NCBI GenBank assembly: GCA_049116335.1
Contig: JAGDYZ010000037.1
Coordinates: 1 to 64,000 of the forward strand
DNA from: CANMIH01 sp049116335
Lineage (GTDB): Bacteria; Pseudomonadota; Alphaproteobacteria; Rhodobacterales; Rhodobacteraceae
Direction of reading: 5' to 3'
DNA length: 64,000 nt
Of the stretch, positions 17,831-25,858 are shown one piece after another. Each line of letters begins with the position of its first letter. Position 1 is the stretch's first letter. The notes beneath the pieces were generated by a model, which saw only the letters and a list, made by a program, of their open reading frames with translations, was not told the DNA's origin and did not search any database. Both the position numbers and the translations under genes were made by a program.

Positions 17831-18058
17831 ATGAGCAAAGGACGTAAACGGCGCTATGAAGAGGAGCGAGCAGCAAAAAAATGGGTTCTGGTGTACATAG
17901 ACACCTACAGCTTTGATGAACCCGCGATCGTGTCCGACCCCATGCCTTACGACAAGGCATTGCGCGCGCTCAACAAGGCACGAGAGCAGGAAGGCCCCAA
18001 CAGCTTCGACCACTTCGAACTGCGGCAGGCGCCCGTCACTGGAGATCAAAAATGCTGA
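17831..18058 (+). CDS. Small uncharacterised protein
   Basis: A 75-residue, charged protein. Its basic N-terminus (KGRKRRYEEERAAKK) is followed by a WVLVYIDTYSFDEP strand-rich stretch and a helix (KALRALNKAREQE). I recognise no family. It sits 61 nt after the ADP-ribosylglycohydrolase fusion and overlaps the next small gene by 7 nt, so it probably belongs to the same transcript. Confidence 0.55.
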   Translation: MSKGRKRRYEEERAAKKWVLVYIDTYSFDEPAIVSDPMPYDKALRALNKAREQEGPNSFDHFELRQAPVTGDQKC

Positions 18059-18249
18059 TCGCAGACTGCAAAGGTTGCAGCTATCTTCACTGGGCCATTG
18101 GTATCGGCCTGGGTGTCCGCTGCACACATCCGGAACACCGGATTAACGCACGGCCGCGGATGCCCCTGATTGCAGCGATCACCGATTGCCAGCTGTACAA
18201 AGCCCGAGAACCTGCACAGAAAATCAACGCTCCAACAAATAAGGATTGA
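18052..18249 (+). CDS. Small Cys-rich protein, possible metal-binding
   Basis: A 65-residue protein with cysteines arranged as DCKGC near residue 6, RCTHPEH near residue 24 and TDC near residue 46. This spacing would suit a zinc or Fe-S site, but I recognise no family. It overlaps the preceding small gene by 7 nt and is followed after 3 nt by the next gene, so the three are translationally coupled. Confidence 0.5.
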   Translation: MLIADCKGCSYLHWAIGIGLGVRCTHPEHRINARPRMPLIAAITDCQLYKAREPAQKINAPTNKD

Positions 18250-18252
18250 GGC

Positions 18253-18897
18253 ATGGAAAAGAACGGAAAACCAAGTTCATCGGGATCTCAAAAGGGCGAA
18301 GACGAAGCTCGACAGCAGCGAGGACGAGAATTACACGCTGCACTCTTCCCCGAAGAGTATGACCATTTGTACGACAGTATCTCCGAAGCCAAAGATCGCC
18401 AAAGAGGCGTAACTCCCATGAATGCTGACCACGTGGGGAAGACAAACACGCTGCGAGCGCAACTCGGGTTCACGCCGTTCAAGGTGGGCCCTGATGCGAA
18501 CAACGATGATACTTGTGCGTGGGTTAAGGAAAAATTGCGGCAAGGCGAAGAAGCTGAGCTGCGGGAAATCCTGGCAAGCCGAGCCCGCAAGGCATTGGAA
18601 GCCGAAGACAGAAAAGAACAAGCGCGACTGCAGTTTCAGACCCCCTCTTGGTTAGACCAAAGGATCGACGACATGCTTGTGGGTGAAGAATTTATTTATG
18701 ACCGGACGGACAGATCAGATCCGCAAGTAATAGCGTTTCGCATCCTGGGCGAGCTTTTCAACGTGAACCCTTCTGGGGACAAAAAACCTGAGTTTTTCAG
18801 ACAAATCAGGCGCCTTCTGCCCGGTCGGTCTGAAGCAGAATATCAAGCCCTGCACCGCCACGCGATGAACGAGTGGATGGAAGTCTACGGGTACTAG
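18253..18897 (+). CDS. Uncharacterised protein
   Basis: A 214-residue hydrophilic protein rich in Glu, Lys and Arg, with a probable long helix (LREILASRARKALEAEDRKEQARLQFQ) in the middle and a compact C-terminal part ending in MNEWMEVYGY. No family is recognised. It is the last gene of the ADP-ribosylglycohydrolase operon, 3 nt after the Cys-rich ORF. It may be a substrate or partner of the enzyme, but nothing in the sequence proves this. Confidence 0.55.
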   Translation: MEKNGKPSSSGSQKGEDEARQQRGRELHAALFPEEYDHLYDSISEAKDRQRGVTPMNADHVGKTNTLRAQLGFTPFKVGPDANNDDTCAWVKEKLRQGEEAELREILASRARKALEAEDRKEQARLQFQTPSWLDQRIDDMLVGEEFIYDRTDRSDPQVIAFRILGELFNVNPSGDKKPEFFRQIRRLLPGRSEAEYQALHRHAMNEWMEVYGY

Positions 18898-19174
18898 AAT
18901 AACACCTCCGCCAACCGCGCGGCAGACCGAATTCAGGCACAAGGTGGAGCCGCAGGCGCAATGCAGCGAATTCTATATTCGTCAGGGCATTGCATCAAAC
19001 GTCGATCCCGAAAAGGCCAAGGTCCGTGCTCTCTCAACTCTGGCTACTGTGGCCGGGAGAGCTGGCCCGGCAGCTTACAGTCTGGTTGATGGCCGCCGTG
19101 ACGATTTCACAAGCCCGGACCATTTGTGTCGTCATGCGGTTCCGTGGGCTGGTCATGTGCCTCCTGCGATGCTC

Positions 19175-21112
19175 TCAGAAGCTAGGTTCAGGCCCCTCGG
19201 ACGGGGTGTCGCTCTCTGCAGAAAGCTGATCGTCAATCGGTTCATTATTCGGCCTGTTTGCGGGGTGGGGTTGAACCGCTTTCAGCGGGCCCTCGGGTGC
19301 GATCCGGGATAATTCACGGGCTCTTGTAATCGTTCCATCTGGCAGCACACAGGTCATGTCGGGGCATGTCGTGATCACCTCGACCAGTATGGACGTCAGC
19401 TTCAAGTCGCGCGCTTGCAAGCGCTCCTCCGCTTGTGAACCGATTACTAGAACACGCGGATGGTTTTCCTGAAGCGTGGGGCCATCCCTTATTTGACACA
19501 CAGGCCCCGCGACCAGCGCGCCTTCGATCGCCCCATGAAAAAGTTCAACCAGTTCACTGACGGGATCGAGGTCGAGCCCCAGACACATCAATCGTACCGG
19601 AGGCGGTTTCTTCTTCGAGTGATGTCCTTTTGATGGGGCAGTTCCGCAGAGCGTCATCCCCGGTGTCAGCGGTAGATTAGGATCAAGAATGCTCTCTAGC
19701 ACATCATGGCGTTCAAAATCCGACGCATAAGCTGATGTGAAAAGGCGCGCGTCTTTCGAAGGCAAATCACCAGCCTCACGCAGGGAAACTCTGCCCGGCA
19801 TCACGTCAACCACGCTCTTATCCCTGAACTTCAACCGCATACTTCGGGCAAAAATATCGAGGCTATGCCTGAACCCCGGAGTGACCCGACCCGCGATTTT
19901 CAACACGCGCGCAACCCAGCAGAGTAGCGTTAATCCACCTCGCTGTTTAGTACTGTGTCCAGGCGATCCAGTATTTCGGCCATGGTGTCGGCTTTTTCCT
20001 TGATCATCAGGACCACCTCTTTGACGTCCGCCACCTCGGCCTCGATCGCTTCCTGCCTGTTCTTCATGTCCGTTATCATCTTGATCAGGCGCACGGCTGC
20101 CGTCCCGCCCGGGCCGGACCCGTCCGGATCCTGCAGCAGGTCCAGAAGAGGGTGCAGGACCTGCACATCCCCTCTGATCGTTTTCAATCCGGTGTCTAAC
20201 TTTTCCATAGCGTCCGGGATCTGGTGCACCGGTCTTTCGGTGTTCTTCGGCATGGTATACGCTCTCTCTCAAAGAATTTCGGTGATGTGATTTTTCATGT
20301 TCGGCGTGGTCTAGGGCCTTCAGGATTTCGGGAGTATTCAGGAGGACAGCCATGTCTATGTTGAGGCGCGATCGCTTGAGCCGTCCCGCCCAGTCGATCC
20401 TTTTCTTCAGGTTTACGGGAAAGAAGGCGTCACCCAACGTACTCGGTCGGATCCGGCGGGTTGCGCTCTCGCAGACGAGGCTCGGTTGGCCATACGAGTT
20501 GATGTCTTCATTTATCTGATAAGGGCTCGCCAAGGCTGACAGCGCATCGTTCAAGGCGTCCAGGTTTTCCGGCCATTTCGAAAGGCCCGCATTGAGGTCA
20601 TCCGCCAAACGGCGATATTCGGTGTCCCGGTTCAGCCGCCTCAAGGGGACACTGCCGTAAAGACGAGGTGGTGCGGCCGGTGAGAAATAGTCAGGTATCG
20701 GCAAGCCCAGACGCTCGGCCAGCAGTTGGTGAGTTTCCGCTGTATGCGCCTTTGACTGGATCGGCCTGATTTCCCGAAACTCGAAGGTCTCGCGTGCCGC
20801 AAAACTGTGGACGTGGTCACCGGGGGTGTCGGTATGGCGCGCCATGACCCAAGGCGTCAGTTCAACGGGAAACTGGTGGCGTTTCATCACGAAGCGCATC
20901 GAGGCCAGCCACGTCTCTCGATCAAGCCAAACCCCCTCCGGCGCTGACAGCGTGATATGAACAAAACCGCAAGCACCAAATTGTTCGAAACGATCGCGCA
21001 ACTTTGATGCGGACCGCGCGATCACGGTCCCGCCGAGTACCTCACTGCCTTTCCGCAGATCATATCGCGCCAGCTCGACGGCGGAGAGATGTGTGGTGAA
21101 ATGCGGACGCAT
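19175..21112 (-). CDS. Relaxase/mobilisation protein (MobA-like)
   Basis: A 645-residue protein whose N-terminal region fits a conjugative relaxase, which nicks oriT and leads the strand into the recipient. Seen: a probable motif III ARHTDTPGDHVHSFAA (HxDT..HxH; about residues 100-115), as in MOB relaxases with a His cluster for metal binding. The N-terminal nucleophile Tyr is not assigned with certainty. The ATG at 21112 forms a TAATG overlap with the MobC stop codon, so the two genes are coupled; an upstream in-frame start at 21151 was rejected. Residues about 286-394 are low-complexity (Gly, Arg, Pro, His) and coincide with a second gene in another frame, so this segment is probably a linker shaped by overlap. 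Confidence 0.65.
   Translation of the reverse strand: MRPHFTTHLSAVELARYDLRKGSEVLGGTVIARSASKLRDRFEQFGACGFVHITLSAPEGVWLDRETWLASMRFVMKRHQFPVELTPWVMARHTDTPGDHVHSFAARETFEFREIRPIQSKAHTAETHQLLAERLGLPIPDYFSPAAPPRLYGSVPLRRLNRDTEYRRLADDLNAGLSKWPENLDALNDALSALASPYQINEDINSYGQPSLVCESATRRIRPSTLGDAFFPVNLKKRIDWAGRLKRSRLNIDMAVLLNTPEILKALDHAEHEKSHHRNSLRESVYHAEEHRKTGAPDPGRYGKVRHRIENDQRGCAGPAPSSGPAAGSGRVRPGRDGSRAPDQDDNGHEEQAGSDRGRGGGRQRGGPDDQGKSRHHGRNTGSPGHSTKQRGGLTLLCWVARVLKIAGRVTPGFRHSLDIFARSMRLKFRDKSVVDVMPGRVSLREAGDLPSKDARLFTSAYASDFERHDVLESILDPNLPLTPGMTLCGTAPSKGHHSKKKPPPVRLMCLGLDLDPVSELVELFHGAIEGALVAGPVCQIRDGPTLQENHPRVLVIGSQAEERLQARDLKLTSILVEVITTCPDMTCVLPDGTITRARELSRIAPEGPLKAVQPHPANRPNNEPIDDQLSAESDTPSEGPEPSF
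19930..20253 (-). CDS. Coiled-coil protein nested in relaxase gene in another frame
   Basis: A 107-residue acidic protein wholly inside the relaxase gene on the same strand but in another frame. Its sequence looks like a real protein: residues about 55-105 form a coiled coil rich in Glu, Lys, Met and Val (MIKEKADTMAEILDRLDTVL). The relaxase frame over the same bases is low-complexity and shadow-like. The ATG is at 20253, with a weak purine-rich GAGAGAGAG upstream. The arrangement recalls the mobB gene overlapping mobA in IncQ plasmids. Function unknown; possibly an accessory mobilisation protein. Confidence 0.6.
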   Translation of the reverse strand: MPKNTERPVHQIPDAMEKLDTGLKTIRGDVQVLHPLLDLLQDPDGSGPGGTAAVRLIKMITDMKNRQEAIEAEVADVKEVVLMIKEKADTMAEILDRLDTVLNSEVD

Positions 21113-21450
21113 TACCTTTTTTTTCTCAATTCCGCTATCAGTGCGTCGCACAGACCTTCCCAGGTCCGAACCATGTTCTTCACTTGATCAGGGGACATCG
21201 GTGAGTTTTCTGCGTGCGCTGCCGCGCGGATGTCATGCAGGACTTCCGCAAATTCGCCCATTTGAACGGCCACCTTACTGATGCCATGCGTTCCATATTG
21301 ACGAAGCGCGTGAGCCGCTAGGGCGTTCACACTGCGGAATCCATGTTGATGCGCTTTGCGCTCCATCCCGGGGAATTCTTCGTCATGGACTCGAAACTTG
21401 ATTTCACGTTTTCCGCCGCGCCCGCTGAGTGGTGTAAGTTCGATCGCCAA
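21112..21450 (-). CDS. mobC: MobC-like mobilisation accessory protein
   Basis: A 112-residue basic protein with a MobC/ribbon-helix-helix-like arrangement: KREIKFRVHDEEFPGMERKAHQHGF near the N-terminus, followed by helices, with charged LRKKR at the end. MobC proteins bind oriT and help the relaxase open the strands. The start is a TTG at 21450, upstream of which AAGGGA is visible; an internal ATG at 21363 is less attractive because it cuts the conserved N-terminus. Its TAA overlaps the relaxase ATG. It is encoded directly beside the palindromic candidate oriT at 21633-21685. Confidence 0.65.
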   Translation of the reverse strand: MAIELTPLSGRGGKREIKFRVHDEEFPGMERKAHQHGFRSVNALAAHALRQYGTHGISKVAVQMGEFAEVLHDIRAAAHAENSPMSPDQVKNMVRTWEGLCDALIAELRKKR

Positions 21451-21632
21451 CCCTACCGGTCCCTTCCATTACGTGCTGAGACGCCGGGTCAAAACCATCA
21501 ACCACGGGCTGCTCTCGTCATTCTCTAGTATATGCCGAAGGTGCTCCGATCCGAAGTCGAAGGGACGGAAATTAGGGGGTTTATCCCCATAAAAAAATCT
21601 GGATGCGTTTCTGCACGGATGGTCGTTCATAG

Positions 21633-21652
21633 AGAGTTTGGGCCCAAACTCT
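21633..21652. repeat. Perfect 20-bp palindrome
   Basis: AGAGTTTGGGCCCAAACTCT, symmetric about 21642/21643, seven bases before the second inverted repeat. Probable MobC or relaxase binding site within oriT. Confidence 0.65.
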
Positions 21653-21659
21653 ATAGGTT

Positions 21660-21685
21660 CTCGTATGCGCGCACGCGCGTACGAG
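21660..21685. repeat. 26-bp imperfect palindrome
   Basis: Left half CTCGTATGCGCGC and right half ACGCGCGTACGAG match as an inverted repeat at 11 of 13 pairs. It lies directly after the 20-bp palindrome and before a C-rich run. Candidate oriT hairpin. Confidence 0.6.
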
Positions 21686-21781
21686 CAAAAGGGCCCCCCC
21701 ACCAGGAAGCATGGTCTCCCGACTTGACCCTTCGGTTTTTCATAAGTTCCGCCGATCTTCGTAGAAGAAACGGAGAGCGCG

Positions 21782-22276
21782 ATGACCACTGCCAGTCCCG
21801 AAACATCTTTTCCGGGCTCCCTGACACAGGAGGGTCGACAGGAGGAGCGTAACCTGTTCGCCGACATCAAGGCTGCCGACTGGCTCGACGCGCGCAACGG
21901 GTTGCACACCAACGGTCAAGTCTTGCGGCATGGGTCGAGCGGATCGATTTTGCTGGATGATATCCGCGCCGCAGACGCCGTGAACACTATACGCGCCCAG
22001 GGTGATGAACCTGACGAGCCGCGCGATCAGATGGCCGTTCGGGCTGATCCGATATTCCTGACGTGGATGAATGGCGTCGGCTGGATCTGGTACGGGATAC
22101 CGGTGGCCCCGCCTCAAAAGGGCGTGCGTGTTGTACTTACCGCGGAACGGCAGAGGCCCCGATCAGATGGAACATACCCGAAGAGCATAAAGCCGTTTTC
22201 TGCATCCACCACAATCTATGCGCGATGGATGCGTCCACAAGGCCGGGCACCTCCATTCCGGAAGGCACACCGGTAG
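21782..22276 (+). CDS. Hypothetical protein, uncertain
   Basis: An open frame of 164 codons with ATG at 21782 and a purine-rich CGGAGAG just upstream. The first 85 residues look protein-like (SLTQEGRQEERNLFADIKAADWLDARN, then acidic stretches), while the C-terminal third is basic and low quality, as if the frame had shifted. No family recognised. It lies downstream of the candidate oriT, facing away from mobC. It could be a broken accessory gene. Confidence 0.3.
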   Translation: MTTASPETSFPGSLTQEGRQEERNLFADIKAADWLDARNGLHTNGQVLRHGSSGSILLDDIRAADAVNTIRAQGDEPDEPRDQMAVRADPIFLTWMNGVGWIWYGIPVAPPQKGVRVVLTAERQRPRSDGTYPKSIKPFSASTTIYARWMRPQGRAPPFRKAHR

Positions 22277-22353
22277 TATCGGGTCACCCTAAATGTCTGA
22301 ACCACGATCACGCGTCTGCTGCGAGACAGCGGGCGCGCTTAGGGGAAGTTTGT

Positions 22354-22575
22354 TCAATTCAGAGCGTGATTGCCGCCGCATGGGCATGTTGCGGTCAGAC
22401 CTGCTACCGTTCGTATGGCGACAGGGTCACCATCCACAACCGACCGGAATGACATGCCGGAGTCCCGGCAGAAGGCAGCTGCCGACAGCCCGTTCCGCGC
22501 GGCGAGCCGCGCTGTGTAGGACGTCGCTGTCTCACGCCACAGGAGCGGAACGGTTAGTGGTAGCATCTGTGTCAT
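22354..22575 (-). pseudogene. TniQ-family N-terminal remnant
   Basis: A 73-codon frame starting at ATG 22575 has the opening pattern of TniQ proteins of Rhodobacteraceae mobile elements: LPLTVPLLWRETATSYTARL, then AARNGLSAAAFCRDSGMSF, RSVVDGDPVAIRTVAG. Full-length TniQ is several hundred residues, so this is a truncated piece that ends shortly after the first helical repeat. TniQ takes part in target selection in Tn7-like and Tn5053-like elements. A more degraded relative lies at 608-830, so the two remnants bracket the first half of the accessory region. Confidence 0.5.
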
Positions 22576-22899
22576 CAGGTTCGTTCCGGCTTAACCTTTT
22601 TCGGAGGTATCCCAGCCTTGTTGTTGATTCGACCGCGTCAGATCGGTTCGCGGCCATCACACCGTGACAGGCCGCGTCTATAAGTTTTCAGTATTCCGAG
22701 GGATCTTCAATGTTGATCGCAGCGTAAGAAACTAATCGCCTTGAGTTATTGAGGAAAATCCCTTTGAATGGTGCAACCTTTCGGTGGTTGAACGCTGTCC
22801 GGGTCGATATTGCTCCGGAAACGAAGGCCCGCTCGGGTCAAGGTTTATCATCGAGAAGAATTACAAGGCGTTGCCTATCGAAAATTATCAGGAACGAGA
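22576..22899. other. Non-coding stretch upstream of DISARM-like operon
   Basis: No gene or clear repeat is seen. The stretch becomes AT-richer towards 22860-22890, which would suit the promoter of the operon beginning at 22900, but no consensus could be assigned with confidence. Confidence 0.4.
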
Positions 22900-25854
22900 A
22901 TGATCTCAGCATACCCCACCCCCGGCGCCGTCATCAGTGTACGTTCGGCAACGTGGAAGGTTCTGAGCACCTCGATCCTCAAGCGCGGATTCAGAGAAGT
23001 TCACTGCCGGGGCCTCAACGGTCTGGTGCGCGACAAGGAAGCCCGGTTCGTCTGGGATCTGGAAAAGGGCGCGCGGGTCGTCGACCCGGCGGCGGTGCGA
23101 CTGGCTCCTGACGCTTCCTCGGGTCTCATCGACACGAAACTCTATCTCGAGGCGGCGTTCCGGAATACCCCGACCACCACGCGGACGCCGCTGACACTCG
23201 GTCGGGCCGCGATCGACGATCTGCCGTTTCAACACCTGCCGGTGGAGCGGGCTCTCGCGCAAGACCGGGTACGGCTGCTGATCGCGGACGACGTCGGCCT
23301 CGGGAAGACCCTGGAGGCGGGGCTGATCACCTCGGAACTGGCGCTACGGGGCCGGGCGGATCGGATCCTCGTCGTCACGACCCGCGCGATGCTCACCCAG
23401 TTCCAGAAGGAGTTCTGGACCCGGTTCTCGATCCCGCTTTCCCGGCTCGACAGCGCCGCGATCCGTCGGATGCGGAACAAGATCCCCGCCCACTATAACG
23501 TGTTCGATCAGTTCGACCGGTCCATCGTGTCGATCGACACGTTGAAACGGGACGCCCAGATCCGGGATGCGATCAAGCATTCGTACTGGGACCTGATCAT
23601 AATCGACGAAGCGCATAACGCGGCAGCCCGTAAGAACACGGCCGGCACGATCGCTCAACGGGCGGAGCTGGCGCAGCTTCTGTCCCGTCGGACCGACTCC
23701 CTCCTCCTGTTGACCGCGACCCCGCACGACGGGTCGCAGGAGAGTTTCGCGAGCCTCATCGAAATGCTGGATCCGACGCGCGTTCCAGACCCGACCCGGT
23801 TGCACCGATCGGATATCGAAGATCTGGTTATCAGGCGATTCCGGTCCGACGAGAACGTGGCGGCTGACATCGGACAACAGGTCCCGAAACGAGAACTGAT
23901 CCGCAGAAACTTTCCGCTTAGCCCCGAAGAGGAAACCGCCTATCAGTCGATCGCCGAGCTGCACCTGGATCTCGATGAACAATCAACCCGGGGCCGCGCC
24001 ATCGATCTGTTCCGGACCACGCTGGCGAAGGCGATCTTCTCAAGCCCGGCGGCCTGCCTTGAAACGCTCGAGCGGCGCATCCGCGGGATCGACAACGGAA
24101 CCGCCCGTGGCACCGAAGAAGACCGGCTTCGGCTCCGAGACCTCGCAGATCAGGTGGCCGCGATCGATACGGGGGCCTTCCGGAAGTATCAGGACCTTCT
24201 CAAAATGTTGCGGGATTTGCGCTGGAATGGAAAAGCCCCGCGGGACCGGATCGTTATCTTCTCGGAACGCATCGCCACCGTGTCCTGGCTCGCAGAGCGC
24301 CTTCAGGCGGATCTGGACCTGTCCGAGGGGCAGGTGGCGCGCGTGGATGGGGGAAGCGTCGAAGCGGATGTCCGGACCCAGGAGGTGATTGACGCCTTCG
24401 GGCAGGAAAAGTCCCCGATCCGGATACTGATCGCCTCCGACATGGCGTCCGAGGGGCTCAACCTGCACTTCCAGTGCCACCGTCTCATCCATTTCGACCT
24501 GCCGTGGTCGCTCCTTCGGTTCCAGCAGCGTAATGGTCGGATCGATCGTTATGGTCAGGACCGCCCGCCGCTAATCACCTATTTCGTGGGCGAGAGCACG
24601 CACCCGAAGGTGCGGCAGATGTGGGTGCTGGAAAAGCTTGTCGAAAAAGATGAAGCCGCCCAGTCCGGGGTTGGAGACCCAGCCGTGTTCCTCGGGAAAG
24701 GCGACGCTGACGAGGAAGAGGCTGTCGTCGCGGAAGCGGTCTCAGCCGGGATCGGCGCGGATGCGTTCGACGCCCAGATGAACGCCCGCGCGGACGAGGC
24801 GAAGACTCAGATGTCCCTCGATGACGAGTTTGCGGCGCTCTTCGGGGACTATGCTGCCCCGGCCGAGAAAAAGGCGGATGTAGAGACGGCCACCGAGGGC
24901 GCGCCGCCACGGCTCTTCCCGGATACGTTCGGCTACGCGGCCGCGATGATCGGTCGGTTGTCTCGCGCCGAAGAGCAGGCCTTCCCGTCTGCGCCTGACA
25001 TCTCCCTGGGGGATCGGACGATCCGGATCGCGATCCCGGATGACATGCGGGCCCGGGATGGTTTCGGCTATGCGAGCGAGGGCGCGGTCGATGGTCGTTT
25101 CATGCCCGAAGAGGCTGTCGGGGCCGGAGACCGGGTCGAGTTGACCGATCAGGCGCAGGTGATCAACCGGGCGATCGATCATGCGAAGATGCAGGAGCGG
25201 TCCTGGCCGACCGTGCAGTACCTCTGGGATGGTCACCCGATCCTCGAATGGTTCGCGGACCGGGCCAGCACCTTTTTTCCGGAGCATTCCGCTCCGGTCG
25301 CGCCCTTGAGTGCTCTCTCTAAGGGAGAGGTCGCGGTCGTGATGCATGGTGCGATCCCGAACGCGAACGGTGCACCGGTTGTCGATCGATGGGCTGTCGT
25401 GGTCCAGGGGTCGGACGGGGATGTCCGTATCGAAGATGTGCCGGACTTCATCGCCCGGGTCCGTCTCGCACAGGATACCCCCGGTCGTCCGGTGGATGAT
25501 CTGGGCCCCGCACAGGCTGCGATCAAAACCGCTGTAGATCGGTTTCAAACCCATCTGCGCGGGCTCGGGAAAGAACGCGCGGCCCTTATCCAGCAAGATC
25601 TTGACGCGGTCCTGACCCGGCTCGGGGAGCTGGAGAACCGGTTCCAGGCCCAGCTAACGCTCGATCTCGGTGAGGCAGCGGAGACGACCGAGGGCCTCAG
25701 CGCCCTTGAAAAGAGGCGGCTGACGATCCGGCGCGCGAAAGAGAAGAAGATCGAGGACCTGTTCAAGGACTGGACAGAGTGGTTTGAGCGGACCCGCCAG
25801 ATGGTGGATGACCCCAACCCCTATGTCGATGTCAAAGCGGTATTTGTGGGGTGA
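22900..25854 (+). CDS. SNF2-family helicase (DrmD-like)
   Basis: A 984-residue SF2 ATPase of the SWI2/SNF2 class. Seen: motif I ADDVGLGKTLEAG (about residues 128-140), motif II IIIDEAHNAAA (about 233), TATPHDGSQESF motif III (about 272), IASDMASEGLNLHFQ (about 512) and motif VI QQRNGRIDRYGQ (about 545). This is the RapA/DrmD-like layout, with a long C-terminal extension. In class 1 DISARM, DrmD is such a helicase next to the adenine methyltransferase. ATG at 22900 has AGGA 7 nt upstream; the frame opens at 22810, but those residues do not look protein-like. It is followed after 4 nt by the methyltransferase, so the two are cotranscribed. Confidence 0.82.
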   Translation: MISAYPTPGAVISVRSATWKVLSTSILKRGFREVHCRGLNGLVRDKEARFVWDLEKGARVVDPAAVRLAPDASSGLIDTKLYLEAAFRNTPTTTRTPLTLGRAAIDDLPFQHLPVERALAQDRVRLLIADDVGLGKTLEAGLITSELALRGRADRILVVTTRAMLTQFQKEFWTRFSIPLSRLDSAAIRRMRNKIPAHYNVFDQFDRSIVSIDTLKRDAQIRDAIKHSYWDLIIIDEAHNAAARKNTAGTIAQRAELAQLLSRRTDSLLLLTATPHDGSQESFASLIEMLDPTRVPDPTRLHRSDIEDLVIRRFRSDENVAADIGQQVPKRELIRRNFPLSPEEETAYQSIAELHLDLDEQSTRGRAIDLFRTTLAKAIFSSPAACLETLERRIRGIDNGTARGTEEDRLRLRDLADQVAAIDTGAFRKYQDLLKMLRDLRWNGKAPRDRIVIFSERIATVSWLAERLQADLDLSEGQVARVDGGSVEADVRTQEVIDAFGQEKSPIRILIASDMASEGLNLHFQCHRLIHFDLPWSLLRFQQRNGRIDRYGQDRPPLITYFVGESTHPKVRQMWVLEKLVEKDEAAQSGVGDPAVFLGKGDADEEEAVVAEAVSAGIGADAFDAQMNARADEAKTQMSLDDEFAALFGDYAAPAEKKADVETATEGAPPRLFPDTFGYAAAMIGRLSRAEEQAFPSAPDISLGDRTIRIAIPDDMRARDGFGYASEGAVDGRFMPEEAVGAGDRVELTDQAQVINRAIDHAKMQERSWPTVQYLWDGHPILEWFADRASTFFPEHSAPVAPLSALSKGEVAVVMHGAIPNANGAPVVDRWAVVVQGSDGDVRIEDVPDFIARVRLAQDTPGRPVDDLGPAQAAIKTAVDRFQTHLRGLGKERAALIQQDLDAVLTRLGELENRFQAQLTLDLGEAAETTEGLSALEKRRLTIRRAKEKKIEDLFKDWTEWFERTRQMVDDPNPYVDVKAVFVG

Positions 25855-25858
25855 GCGG

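Larger units (their letters stand above)
21451..21781. other. Candidate oriT region upstream of mobC
   Basis: No gene is visible in this stretch between mobC (-) and the small ORF at 21782 (+). It contains a perfect 20-bp palindrome (21633-21652), a 26-bp near-palindrome (21660-21685) and a C-run. Inverted repeats next to mobC/relaxase genes are the usual layout of a mobilisation origin. The nick site is not identified. Confidence 0.5.

Noticed and set aside
18944..19312. 122-codon plus-strand frame upstream of the relaxase end
   Set aside because: Overlaps the relaxase C-terminus on the opposite strand, with no start signal or motif.
21740..22117. Minus-strand frame opposite the small ORF at 21782
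   Set aside because: No recognisable motif and no good ribosome-binding site; composition suggests a shadow frame.
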